DNA from: Candidatus Polarisedimenticola svalbardensis
GTDB lineage: Bacteria; Acidobacteriota; Polarisedimenticolia; Polarisedimenticolales; Polarisedimenticolaceae
Assembly (NCBI GenBank): GCA_014764515.1
Contig: JACXWD010000015.1
Location: forward strand, 1 to 64,000
DNA length: 64,000 nucleotides
Direction of reading: 5' to 3'
Part shown: one piece after another, positions 17,323 through 25,669 of the stretch
Layout of the letters: each line of letters opens with the position of its first letter
Numbering within the stretch: position 1 is the first letter of the stretch
Made by a program: the position numbers and the translations under genes
Notes under the pieces: generated by a model
Told to the model about the DNA's origin: nothing
Database searches by the model: none
What the model saw: only the letters and a program-made list of their open reading frames with translations

Positions 17323-18635
17323 CGTGCATCCTCCGGGATGAATCCCAGTACCTCGGCAGGTGCCCGAGCCTTGTCGTTGGACTCCATCCACTCCGCCTCG
17401 GCGTCGGAGTCGGCCACGATCCCGCCACCTGCACCGAGATGGGCCAGTCCATCTGCAAGGACAACCGATCTTATCAGGATACTGGAATCGAAGGATCCAT
17501 CATCGCCGAACCAAAGCAGGCTCCCGGTATAAAAGCTCCGTTCTACCGGCTCAAGCTCCCGGAGGATCTCCATCGCCCGCTTCTTGGGCGCACCGGTAAT
17601 CGATCCGCCGGGAAAAGCGGCCGCCAGGATCTCCGGCAAGGTGACCGTAGCATCGAGCCGGCCTGCCACCTTCGCCACCAGATGGTGGACTGCCGGATAG
17701 GTCACGAGACCGGCCAGTTCCGGCACCTCGATGGAGCCGGGCAGGCATACCCGGCCAAGATCGTTGCGCATCAGATCGACGATCATCAACAGTTCGGCAT
17801 GGTCCTTTTCCGATCGCCGGAGTTCCAGGGCTGCAGCCCGGTCGGCAGCCGGATCTTCATGTCTCGGCCGGGTGCCTTTGATCGGCCCGGTCCTGATCGC
17901 ACCGCCAAAAACACCGCTCAGGAAAAGTTCCGGTGAAACCGAAGCCAGCGCGAATCGCCGACAGGCGACCAGGGCCGATCGTGGTGCGGGAGTCCGTTTT
18001 GTCAGGTTGCGGTACAAGCCGAGGGCTTCGCCGGTGAACGAGACTGAAAACCGTTGGGTCAGGTTGGCCTGATAGACATCGCCGTTCAGTATATGACTTC
18101 GGATCCTGTCTACCGACCGCAGGTATCGCTCCCGGGGCAGGCTGGTGGCCGCCTGAACCAGACCAGCCGTGACCGGGCGGCCAGGCTCAACCGGCTGCTG
18201 TCCGGAAGGGAACCAGCGCTCCAGCTCCCCTGCCTTGCCATGGCGGGAAGTCAGAACCCATCGGCTGTCCCCGGCCCGGGTAAACGAGTCGTCCACGGAC
18301 CAGGCATGGAGATCCGGCAGGCCGGGCCCCGGCCGCCTGGGGACTGTCCCTTGCAGGAGTTCGTAGCCGGCCAGGACGGCCACACCGGTGCAGGCGGTAC
18401 CACCCGTTCCACGCCGGCCCGCCAGGAGGCTCTCCAGTTCCCGGACCGGAGCCAGAGGATCTGCCGGGTCTCTGGGGCGGGAAAGCACGCTGCGGGGATC
18501 TACCGCCAGTCGGGTGGCCCAGCCGTCATCGAACCCGGCGCCTGCCTGGAAAATAACCGTTTCTTCCCCGGCATGCCGCAGTGAACCGGCCAGCTCTTCC
18601 GGCTCGCCGGACCAGGACCGTTCCAGCTGATCCAT
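17319..18635 (-). CDS. pabB: Aminodeoxychorismate synthase component I
   Basis: Chorismate-utilising enzyme that with PabA makes 4-amino-4-deoxychorismate. 438 aa. Chorismate-binding motifs in order: YQANLTQRF, SPELFL, PIKGTRPR (the PIKGT lysine favours PabB over the TrpE PIAGT form), DHAELLMIVDLMRNDLGRVC, GGSITGAPKKRAME, FYTGSL and GGGIVADSDAEAEW. No glutamine amidotransferase (PabA/TrpG) gene is near, so that subunit must be supplied from elsewhere. Begins 10 bases after lexA and overlaps pabC. Confidence 0.94.
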   Translation of the reverse strand: MDQLERSWSGEPEELAGSLRHAGEETVIFQAGAGFDDGWATRLAVDPRSVLSRPRDPADPLAPVRELESLLAGRRGTGGTACTGVAVLAGYELLQGTVPRRPGPGLPDLHAWSVDDSFTRAGDSRWVLTSRHGKAGELERWFPSGQQPVEPGRPVTAGLVQAATSLPRERYLRSVDRIRSHILNGDVYQANLTQRFSVSFTGEALGLYRNLTKRTPAPRSALVACRRFALASVSPELFLSGVFGGAIRTGPIKGTRPRHEDPAADRAAALELRRSEKDHAELLMIVDLMRNDLGRVCLPGSIEVPELAGLVTYPAVHHLVAKVAGRLDATVTLPEILAAAFPGGSITGAPKKRAMEILRELEPVERSFYTGSLLWFGDDGSFDSSILIRSVVLADGLAHLGAGGGIVADSDAEAEWMESNDKARAPAEVLGFIPEDAR

Positions 18636-18645
18636 CGGCCGCCGG

Positions 18646-19251
18646 TCAGTAGCGGCGCATCAGACCGACCACCACACCCTGGATGGTGACCCTGTCCGCA
18701 GCGACAACGATCGGCTCCATATTGCGGTTGGCCGGCTGAAGCCGGATGGCGCCTTCTTCCCTGTAGAACTGCTTCAGCGTGGCGTCGGTGCCGTCAATCA
18801 GCGCAACTACCGTTTCACCGTTTCGCGGAACTTCACGTTCCTCGACAATAACCAGGTCTCCGTCCCGGATCTGTTCCTCGATCATCGACTCACCCTGAAC
18901 CTTCAACAGGTAACTACCGGTCTGTTCCCGGACCATTTCGGCCGGAACCCGGAAGACCTCGTTGTCGGCCACCGCCTCCAGGGGCACTCCAGCGGCGATG
19001 GTTCCCATGAGTGGCAGCTCGGCCATACCGACGGTTTCCGGTCGTTCCGCCAGTTCGATGGACCGGTTCTGGTTCCAGGCGCGGCGCAGGAACCCCTTGT
19101 CCACCAGGTGGGTCACGTGCTTGTGCACGGTGGCCACCGAGGAGAGGCCCAGGGCGCCACCGATTTCCTCGAGGCTGGGTGAGTACTGGTTGGTACGGAT
19201 GAACTCTTCGATCACGTCCATCACTTCACGCTGTCGACGGGTCAGTGCCAT
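18646..19251 (-). CDS. lexA: SOS repressor LexA
   Basis: 201 aa from ATG 19251, with GGAGG six bases upstream. N-terminal winged-helix domain (MALTRRQREVMDVIEEF...) with recognition helix around SSVATVHKHV. Self-cleavage bond Ala87-Gly88 in IAAGVP, nucleophile Ser122 in GESM and general base Lys160 in ATLKQFY are all present, so it should be RecA-inducible. It is the first gene of a minus-strand run lexA-pabB-pabC-58-aa protein-PilZ. Its own promoter carries an element shared with the recA promoter, consistent with autoregulation. Confidence 0.97.
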   Translation of the reverse strand: MALTRRQREVMDVIEEFIRTNQYSPSLEEIGGALGLSSVATVHKHVTHLVDKGFLRRAWNQNRSIELAERPETVGMAELPLMGTIAAGVPLEAVADNEVFRVPAEMVREQTGSYLLKVQGESMIEEQIRDGDLVIVEEREVPRNGETVVALIDGTDATLKQFYREEGAIRLQPANRNMEPIVVAADRVTIQGVVVGLMRRY

Positions 19252-19270
19252 GGCTGCCCTCCTCGCCGCA

Positions 19271-19299
19271 AGGGTAGGCGAACAACATGCGAAAGTCAA
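19271..19299 (-). promoter_or_regulatory. Candidate lexA promoter
   Basis: On the minus strand, TTGACT (19299-19294), 17-base spacer, TACCCT (19276-19271), 20 bases before the lexA start. TTCGCCTACCCTT (19282-19270) overlaps the -10 and matches the recA promoter element at 12 of 13 positions. Confidence 0.5.
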
Positions 19300-19318
19300 G
19301 GTGAGGGACTGTCCTGTT

Positions 19319-19347
19319 TTGCAGCCGGCAGGACCCGCGGGTATATT
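19319..19347 (+). promoter_or_regulatory. Candidate promoter of the HEAT-repeat gene
   Basis: TTGCAG (19319-19324), 17-base spacer, TATATT (19342-19347), 35 bases before the TTG start. It is divergent from the lexA promoter with about 20 bases between the two -35 elements. Confidence 0.5.
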
Positions 19348-19381
19348 GAGGTCTTCACCTAAACTCGCGGAGGAAAAAGCG

Positions 19382-21373
19382 TTGCGCTTCCCGATCCTGT
19401 TGCTCTGCACCCTGCTGACGATCACCGTGAGTCCGCTGAACGCCCAGGAAGCGTCTCCGGCCGAGGAACTTCTCGCCTTCGAGAAACTGCGGGATCAGGT
19501 GGAATCGGCGTACAGCTTGTGCACCGACCCGCCTGAAGGGGTTCATGACCGCCAGTCCGGCTGTTACGAGGCGACGCAGTTGCTGCTGGCCATGGGGCCG
19601 GATGTGATCCCGTTCGTCGAGAACGAGTTGACCCAGGAGACTGCGTTCCTGGAATACCTGGCTCTCAACGTCCTGAGCTTCATGCCGTCGGAAGAAACCA
19701 TAAGAATCGTGAAGGAGGCGATCCAGCGCTTCGACCGGGGGGACGAGAACGCCAGGACACGGATGCTGAAACTCTCGGCGCTCCATGCCCTTGCCGTCCA
19801 GGGTGACCCCGCCGCAGTGGACCTCGGCAACAGTGGCCGGATCCAGGTCGGCCTGGACCGCAATCTGTTTCTCAAAACTCCGCTCATGACCGTACTGGCC
19901 ACCCTCACTGTTCCCGAAAGCATTCCTCGCCTGGAAAAGCAGATCACCCTGTACGGTGACGAGGATCGCTATCTGGATCAGCTCCTGGCTGCGACTACCG
20001 CTTACTCCCAGGTGGCCGTTCCCGAGTCCTTCGACACATTGTCCCGCCTGCTGAAACACCCGGAATGGCCGGTGCGGATGGCCGCCGTAGACGGTTTCCG
20101 CCGGTTGGGTGATGCCCGTTCGGTGGACAGGCTCCTTGAGATCCTCAACAAGGAAGAAGACAGACGGATCAGGCTGGAATCGGCCCAGTGCCTCCAGCGT
20201 CTCAAACCGCCCCTGGCGTATGAAAGGATTCTGGCCGTCCTCGAGAAGGAACCTTTCTATCCGGTCCGCGGGGTTTTGTACAAAACCATCGCCCAGATCG
20301 GCGGCTCCAACGCAGTACCGGCGCTACTCCAGCACCGGGGCAGTCCGGACCCTGACGACAGACGGGTGCTGGTGGCGGCCCTGGGATGGACCGGCAGCAC
20401 GAAAGCGTTGCCCGTCATCAGGAAGGGACTGCAGGACCGGGACGACAGGGTCGTGTTCGCCGCGCTGGAAGCGTTGGACCGGATCGGCACTCCGGGAGCA
20501 ATAGACTCCATGCTGTCCACTCTGAACGCTCCAGGTATCGGGCCGGCGACCGTCGCCCTGGATCTTCTGGTTGCAAGGGAAGAATCGCGGGCAGCGCCCA
20601 GGATCGCGTCCCGGCTGCTCTCCGGTCTGCTCGCCGGTGACGCATCGCCCCAGGACCGGGATGGGGTGCGCAATTTCTCCCGAGGGCTGGTGAGCCTGCG
20701 CTATGCAAAAGCCCACCGGGACATCTCGGCGGCCCTCCAGCGCCAGACCGACCCGGTTATCCGCGAAATCCTGGTAGAGACGGCGACCCACCTGCGCCTC
20801 ATCGAAACCAACGGAAGTGACGTGGATCTCTGGGCCGGCCATTTCAAGCAGGACAATCATGCCACCCGATCTCTGGTCGCCGCCAATCTCGGATCGCTGG
20901 GCACCCGCAAGGCGGTGGACCGCCTGCTGGCCGAATTCAAGGAGGCGGATCTGGACCTCAAGCTGGACATCGTCCGCCACCTTAACCGGGCCGACGCCGG
21001 GCAGGTTGCCGGGTTGCTGGAAGAGATCATGACGTCGCCGGATTACAGCCCAGGTGCGTTCGGCCCTCTACGGGCCACGGCCGCCTGGACCGCAGGCAGG
21101 ATCGGCGGCGAACAGATGATCGCCCTGCTGCAGGCTGCATCGGAACAGGTTCAGGGCGCCGACTGGTTCTACCTGCTCTACCTTATGAAGGCAGCTGGCA
21201 AGGATGCCATCCCGCATCTTGAAGCGGTGAGGGTTCCCCGCCTGCGGTTGCTGGACAGCTGGCGGTGGCATGAAAACAGGGTGCTGGAAACCGTCGCAGA
21301 CGACCTGCGCGGCGGTGTGACCAGTCCCCTGCTGGACACCCCTCCCGAGAAGCTGGAAATTCAGCACCTGTAA
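19382..21373 (+). CDS. Secreted HEAT-repeat (PBS-lyase-like) protein, function unknown
   Basis: 663 aa. The start is TTG 19382, chosen because GGAGG lies eight bases upstream and a Sec signal peptide begins there (LRFPILLLCTLLTITV, cleavage after SPLNA). The longer open frame would run through lexA on the other strand. The rest is a solenoid of about 30-residue helical pairs, for example RSVDRLLEILNKEEDRRIRL and DDRVVFAALEALDRIG, typical of PBS-lyase HEAT repeats. No catalytic motif is visible. Probably a periplasmic scaffold. The stop lies 12 bases from the convergent HD-GYP gene. Confidence 0.8.
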   Translation: MRFPILLLCTLLTITVSPLNAQEASPAEELLAFEKLRDQVESAYSLCTDPPEGVHDRQSGCYEATQLLLAMGPDVIPFVENELTQETAFLEYLALNVLSFMPSEETIRIVKEAIQRFDRGDENARTRMLKLSALHALAVQGDPAAVDLGNSGRIQVGLDRNLFLKTPLMTVLATLTVPESIPRLEKQITLYGDEDRYLDQLLAATTAYSQVAVPESFDTLSRLLKHPEWPVRMAAVDGFRRLGDARSVDRLLEILNKEEDRRIRLESAQCLQRLKPPLAYERILAVLEKEPFYPVRGVLYKTIAQIGGSNAVPALLQHRGSPDPDDRRVLVAALGWTGSTKALPVIRKGLQDRDDRVVFAALEALDRIGTPGAIDSMLSTLNAPGIGPATVALDLLVAREESRAAPRIASRLLSGLLAGDASPQDRDGVRNFSRGLVSLRYAKAHRDISAALQRQTDPVIREILVETATHLRLIETNGSDVDLWAGHFKQDNHATRSLVAANLGSLGTRKAVDRLLAEFKEADLDLKLDIVRHLNRADAGQVAGLLEEIMTSPDYSPGAFGPLRATAAWTAGRIGGEQMIALLQAASEQVQGADWFYLLYLMKAAGKDAIPHLEAVRVPRLRLLDSWRWHENRVLETVADDLRGGVTSPLLDTPPEKLEIQHL

Positions 21374-21385
21374 AATTACGGTGGA

Positions 21386-23197
21386 TCAGGATGCTACGGC
21401 GCTGACATCCGGTCCGTGTTCCGTCGCCTTCGTGCCGAACTCTCCCGCCTGGTAGGCCCGGTTGAACGACTCCACGACCCGGTCATCGAATGCGGACGCC
21501 TTGATGTCGTTGATCCTGTCAACCGCCTGCTGGAACGACAGGGAACGCTGGTACGGCCGGTTGGTCGTCATGGCGTCGAACGTGTCGGCCACGGCGATGA
21601 TCCGTCCCATGAGCGGGATGTCCTCGCCTTTGAGGCCGTCGGGATAGCCGGATCCGTTCCAGCGCTCATGGTGTGACCGCAGCCCGTCGATGATGTTCTT
21701 CAACTTGCGGATCGGCGCCATGATCTCCGCACCCCGTGTGGTATGGGTCTTCATGACGTCGTACTCCTCGGGAGTCAACGCTCCCGGCTTGTTCAGAATC
21801 GCATCATGGATTCCGATCTTGCCGACGTCGTGAAGCACCGAGGCGACGTGGATGGCGTCGATCTCCTTTTTCTCAAGGCCCATGTACCGCGCAATTATCA
21901 CCGAGTACTTGTTGACCCGGACCGAGTGGCCCCGTGTATACGGATCCTTGGCGTCAATGGCGTTGGCCATGACCCGGATGGTGCTGAGGAACAGTTCGTT
22001 GTTTTCTTCTGCGGCAAGTTTCAGACGTGATATCTGACTCTCGATCTCGTCGGCCATGAAATTGAACGTGTCGGCCAATTCGCCGATCTCGTTGTTTGCC
22101 TTCACCACCGCACGGGCGTTGAAATCGCCCTTGGCGAAGGCCCGCGAGACCGCAGCCAGCGTATTGATCGGACCGGCCACCACCTTGCGGGCGAAGATCA
22201 ACGCCGTGACGATCGCCAGACCCAGAGCCCACAAGACCCAGGTCACCGTACTTTCGATCATGGTGCGTACCGGAAGGTACACCTGCTCCATGCGGGCCTG
22301 GACGAAGACGCCCCAGCCTTGCGCCGAGATCTCGTAGGAGCCGAGGTACTCCTCGACAACGCCGTCCGCCTCCCGTTCAAACGGCGTTGTGGCCCGCAGC
22401 CGGCGGGCTCCCAGCATGAAATGCTGCACGAGTTCCGAATCGGACATGTTGTTCCCGGGCATGACGTCCCGGAGGTTGCTGCTGACGAACGGCGTGCCGC
22501 TGCCGTCCAGAATGAACAGGGTCTGGCCCGTCCGTTTGGAAGCCATGATGGTTTCCCAGAACTCCTGGAAGTCCACCAGCGCCGACACTACTCCCCGGAA
22601 CTTCCCTTCGGCAACCACAGGAGCCGCCAGCAGGATCATGGCGGCCGGCGCCGGTCCGTCCACATCGAGAAGGTACGGCTCGGACAACCAGACCCGGCCC
22701 GCCGGATCGTCACTGGCCTCAAGCAACCCGGCCACCTCTCCCATACCGGCGGTAAACAGGGATTCCAGACCCTGGGGGAATGAACTTTCCGGCCTGGAGC
22801 CGATGACATTCCCTCTCAAGTCGGTGAACCGCAGGTACAAAACCCCGCCGCTTTCGGCCTCGGACAAAACCGTGCGCCCCCGTGAAACAGGGAACCTTTG
22901 GGTTCCCGGTTGCAGATGGGACAGATTGAGCGACACGTTCCGGACCCTGGATTTCAGGCCGGAGATGTAGATACCGACTTCCTGGGCCGTGGACGAAGCC
23001 AGCAGCAGCTGGTTCTCCTGCTGTGCCGTTGTAAGTGCTTCCCGGTTGATGTGGATCAACTTGAACGCGACACTTGCCAGAGGCACCAGGCCGACAAGGC
23101 ACAGCACGGCGGTCAGGGCATAGGCGATATGCCCGCGACGACGATTGGGACGCCGGTCCGACGTCTCCTTTCCGGCAGCCTCGTGGAGGTTGGCCAA
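21386..23197 (-). CDS. Membrane sensor with HAMP and HD-GYP domain (cyclic-di-GMP phosphodiesterase)
   Basis: 603 aa. One transmembrane helix near residues 24-47 (AYALTAVLCLVGLVPLASV), a periplasmic Cache-like sensor (about 48-295), a second helix (WVLWALGLAIVTALIFA), HAMP (VAGPINTLAAVSRAF...), a short coil, and a C-terminal HD-GYP domain. Metal and GYP motifs are intact: HDVGKIGI, THTTRGAE, HHERWNGSGYPDGL and VADTFDAM. This predicts hydrolysis of cyclic-di-GMP in response to an envelope signal. The start is TTG 23197, set by AAGGAG eight bases upstream. A PilZ protein 5 kb away could sense the same messenger. Confidence 0.93.
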   Translation of the reverse strand: MANLHEAAGKETSDRRPNRRRGHIAYALTAVLCLVGLVPLASVAFKLIHINREALTTAQQENQLLLASSTAQEVGIYISGLKSRVRNVSLNLSHLQPGTQRFPVSRGRTVLSEAESGGVLYLRFTDLRGNVIGSRPESSFPQGLESLFTAGMGEVAGLLEASDDPAGRVWLSEPYLLDVDGPAPAAMILLAAPVVAEGKFRGVVSALVDFQEFWETIMASKRTGQTLFILDGSGTPFVSSNLRDVMPGNNMSDSELVQHFMLGARRLRATTPFEREADGVVEEYLGSYEISAQGWGVFVQARMEQVYLPVRTMIESTVTWVLWALGLAIVTALIFARKVVAGPINTLAAVSRAFAKGDFNARAVVKANNEIGELADTFNFMADEIESQISRLKLAAEENNELFLSTIRVMANAIDAKDPYTRGHSVRVNKYSVIIARYMGLEKKEIDAIHVASVLHDVGKIGIHDAILNKPGALTPEEYDVMKTHTTRGAEIMAPIRKLKNIIDGLRSHHERWNGSGYPDGLKGEDIPLMGRIIAVADTFDAMTTNRPYQRSLSFQQAVDRINDIKASAFDDRVVESFNRAYQAGEFGTKATEHGPDVSAVAS

Positions 23198-23230
23198 GGA
23201 ACGGTCTCCTTCCTGTTGGAATACCTATTC

Positions 23231-23260
23231 AATATAGGGATGTGGTTTTCTCCGGTTCAA
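23231..23260 (-). promoter_or_regulatory. Candidate promoter of the HD-GYP gene
   Basis: On the minus strand, TTGAAC (23260-23255), 18-base spacer, TATATT (23236-23231), 34 bases before the TTG start. Confidence 0.5.
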
Positions 23261-23295
23261 TTTCATTTTCGTACTTTGTCCGGAGAGCCTTCGCG

Positions 23296-23324
23296 TTGAC
23301 CGTCCACGGTCATTTGAGTTAAGC
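23296..23324 (+). promoter_or_regulatory. Candidate promoter/operator of the LPS operon
   Basis: TTGACC (23296-23301), 17-base spacer, TTAAGC (23319-23324), 31 bases before waaA. A perfect palindrome TGACCGT-CC-ACGGTCA (23297-23312) starts inside the -35 and fills most of the spacer, a position suited to a repressor or activator site. Confidence 0.42.
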
Positions 23325-23354
23325 TGCTTCTTCACAAGAAGATAACTCCCCTGC

Positions 23355-24626
23355 ATGCACACCCTGTACAACATCCTGCTCGTTCCTGTCCGGTGGCTGA
23401 CGTCACTGGCCTCCTTCCGGTTCCGACGGGACCGGGACCGTTCGGCCGAATGGTCGGAAAGACGGGTGCGGACGGTGCCTGATATCCGTCCCGGCGGGCT
23501 CTGGATCCACGGCGCATCCGTAGGCGAGGTCCGAATCGTCGCGTCCCTGGCAGCAGCCGTGCGGCAAATCCAGCCGAACAGGCCCCTGGCCGCTTCGGCC
23601 TACACCCGTACCGGCAGGGCTTCCCTCCCGGGCCCACCGGCGCTGGATGCAACCTTCTTCATGCCGCTGGATCTGCCGGGGTACCCGTCGCGACTCCTGG
23701 ACGGTTTGCAACCAGCCGCACTGGTGCTGGTGGAGACCGAACTCTGGCCGAACCTGATCCGGGAAACAACGTCCCGGCGGATCCCCGTCGTCATGGTGAA
23801 CGGCAGGCTGTCCCCGAAAAGAATGCGGCAATACAGGCGCTACGGCGCGCTGTACCGACCGCTCCTCCAAAGCCTCACGGCGGTGGGGGTCCAGTCTGAA
23901 GAGGACGCCGGGCGGTTCATGGAGCTGGGTGTGCATCATGACCAGATCGTGGTCACGGGCAACATTAAGTACGACCTCCCTCGTCCGGCAACCGATCCGT
24001 CCGCCCTTGCAGCCCGTATCGGTCTTTCCCGGGACCGCCCTGTCCTGGTGGCCGGCTCCACCGGACCCGGTGAGGAACCGATTGTCACCGAGGCGTTCCT
24101 GGAACTGCGCCGCCACCATCCGAACGCCTTCCTCATCCTCGCACCCCGGCACCCGGAGCGATCCGAGGGGGTGTACCGTGAGGCCGCAACCGCCGGGCTG
24201 AAGCTCCGAAGACTGTCCCAGGCGGCGGCGGAAAACAACGAAGACATCGACGGCCTGCTCGTGGACACCCTGGGCGAGCTGACAACTCTGTACACCCTGG
24301 CCGACGCCGCTTTCGTAGGCGGCAGCCTGATACCGGTCGGTGGTCACAATGTGCTGGAACCTGCAGCCGCCGGAGTGCCGGTGCTATTCGGTCCCCATAC
24401 GGAACATTTCAGGGAGCCGGCCCAGGCGCTTGTGGACGCCGGTGGCGGTTCGGTTGTCACCGATGCCGCCGAACTGGCCCGGGCGTTCCGGAACTATCTT
24501 GAACAGCCGGACCGGGCACGGGCCGCCGGCGCGGCGGCCGGCCGGGTCGTTGCGGCGAACCGGGGCGCCCTGGCCCGCTCGGTAGAACTGGTCCTGAAGG
24601 CGGCACCGCCGGGATCAGCCTCATGA
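23355..24626 (+). CDS. waaA: 3-deoxy-D-manno-octulosonic acid (Kdo) transferase
   Basis: Transfers Kdo from CMP-Kdo to lipid IVA at the inner membrane. 423 aa. The N-terminal GT30 motif WIHGASVGEV contains the catalytic Glu, followed by LVETELWPNL and VMVNGRLSPK. The C-terminal nucleotide-binding half has AGSTGPGEE, APRHPER and FVGGSLIPVGGHNVLEPAA. First gene of the LPS operon; it overlaps lpxK by 4 bases (ATGA). No strong Shine-Dalgarno before ATG 23355, so the start is likely but not proven. Mono- or bifunctional specificity cannot be read. Confidence 0.94.
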   Translation: MHTLYNILLVPVRWLTSLASFRFRRDRDRSAEWSERRVRTVPDIRPGGLWIHGASVGEVRIVASLAAAVRQIQPNRPLAASAYTRTGRASLPGPPALDATFFMPLDLPGYPSRLLDGLQPAALVLVETELWPNLIRETTSRRIPVVMVNGRLSPKRMRQYRRYGALYRPLLQSLTAVGVQSEEDAGRFMELGVHHDQIVVTGNIKYDLPRPATDPSALAARIGLSRDRPVLVAGSTGPGEEPIVTEAFLELRRHHPNAFLILAPRHPERSEGVYREAATAGLKLRRLSQAAAENNEDIDGLLVDTLGELTTLYTLADAAFVGGSLIPVGGHNVLEPAAAGVPVLFGPHTEHFREPAQALVDAGGGSVVTDAAELARAFRNYLEQPDRARAAGAAAGRVVAANRGALARSVELVLKAAPPGSAS

Positions 24627-25669
24627 CCTTCCCACGAAACCGATGGATCCTGGCTCTCCTCGGATTGCCGGCCCTGCTTTTTTCCGCAGTGACCCGAGTC
24701 AGGAACCGGTACTACGACCGGCCGGCATCGTCCCGGTCCGCCGGCCTCCCGGTCATCGCCATCGGCAACCTCACCGTCGGAGGCACAGGGAAAACCCCCG
24801 TGGTCCAATGGCTCTGCCGAAGGCTCCTTGCCGAGGGTGAGCAGCCTGCGGTGATAACACGGGGCTACGGAGGCAAGGCCGGCGTCGGCCCGCTGGTGGT
24901 TTCCCGTGGCCGAGGCCCCGAAATCCCGGCAGAGCGCTGCGGAGACGAGCCGTACCTGCTGGCCGAGAGTCTCGAAGGAGTGCGGGTAGTGGCCGGGTCG
25001 GACCGGATCGCATGCGCGCGGGAGGCGAGGCTGATGGGGGCCACGGTGGCAGTCCTGGACGACGGTTTCCAGCACCGGCGGTTGCGCCGGGATCTGGATA
25101 TCGTTCTCCTGGATCGGCAGGCACCTTTGGGAAACGGCCGTCACCTGCCGGCTGGGCCTCTCAGGGAGCATCCGTCAGGACTCCGGCGGGCCGGCGTCGT
25201 CCTGGTGACAAGGTCGGAGGAAGGAGACGATCTCTCCGATGCCACGACCCTGGTCCGGAGTTTCAACCCGACGGCGCCGATCGTGGCGGCACGGCACGTA
25301 CCGGACGGATTCGCCGATAGCACCGGGCGATCTCATCAGGCGCCGCAATCGGTATTCGGGTTTTGCGGCATCGCCCGCCCGGAAAGTTTCCTCAGAAATC
25401 TGGAAAGGACCGGAGTCACCGTTTCCGGTTTCCGGCCGTTCCCCGATCACCATCCGTTCAGCGACAGGGAACTTGCCGAACTGGCGGCGGCAGCCGCCGG
25501 GTCCGGGGCAAGCCTGGTAACCACTCGCAAGGACCTGGCGAGAATGTCGGGCCGGAACCATCCTGCCCTTCCGGCGATCCTGAGCCTGGGGCTGGATCTG
25601 GTCATCGACAGGCCCGATGTCCTGATGGAGGCAGTCCGTGGCGCCGTCTCCGGCAGGAAGGCGACATGA
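24623..25669 (+). CDS. lpxK: Tetraacyldisaccharide 4'-kinase
   Basis: Phosphorylates the 4' position of the lipid A disaccharide. 348 aa. N-terminal membrane anchor (LALLGLPALLFSAV), then the unusual Walker A GNLTVGGTGKTP and VLDDGFQHRRL, both hallmarks of LpxK. Overlaps waaA (ATGA) and the acyltransferase gene (ATGA), so the three are translationally coupled. Confidence 0.95.
   Translation: MTFPRNRWILALLGLPALLFSAVTRVRNRYYDRPASSRSAGLPVIAIGNLTVGGTGKTPVVQWLCRRLLAEGEQPAVITRGYGGKAGVGPLVVSRGRGPEIPAERCGDEPYLLAESLEGVRVVAGSDRIACAREARLMGATVAVLDDGFQHRRLRRDLDIVLLDRQAPLGNGRHLPAGPLREHPSGLRRAGVVLVTRSEEGDDLSDATTLVRSFNPTAPIVAARHVPDGFADSTGRSHQAPQSVFGFCGIARPESFLRNLERTGVTVSGFRPFPDHHPFSDRELAELAAAAAGSGASLVTTRKDLARMSGRNHPALPAILSLGLDLVIDRPDVLMEAVRGAVSGRKAT

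Noticed and set aside
19309-19324. CTGT-N8-GCAG near the lexA/HEAT promoters, resembling the E. coli LexA box
   Set aside because: One mismatch in the core (GCAG for ACAG), no counterpart at the recA promoter, and such a short gapped motif is expected by chance in 64 kb.
25363-25665. Possible 101-residue N-terminal extension of the LpxL-type acyltransferase
   Set aside because: It lies wholly inside lpxK in another frame; the ATGA overlap at 25666 and the hydrophobic N-terminus there mark the real start.
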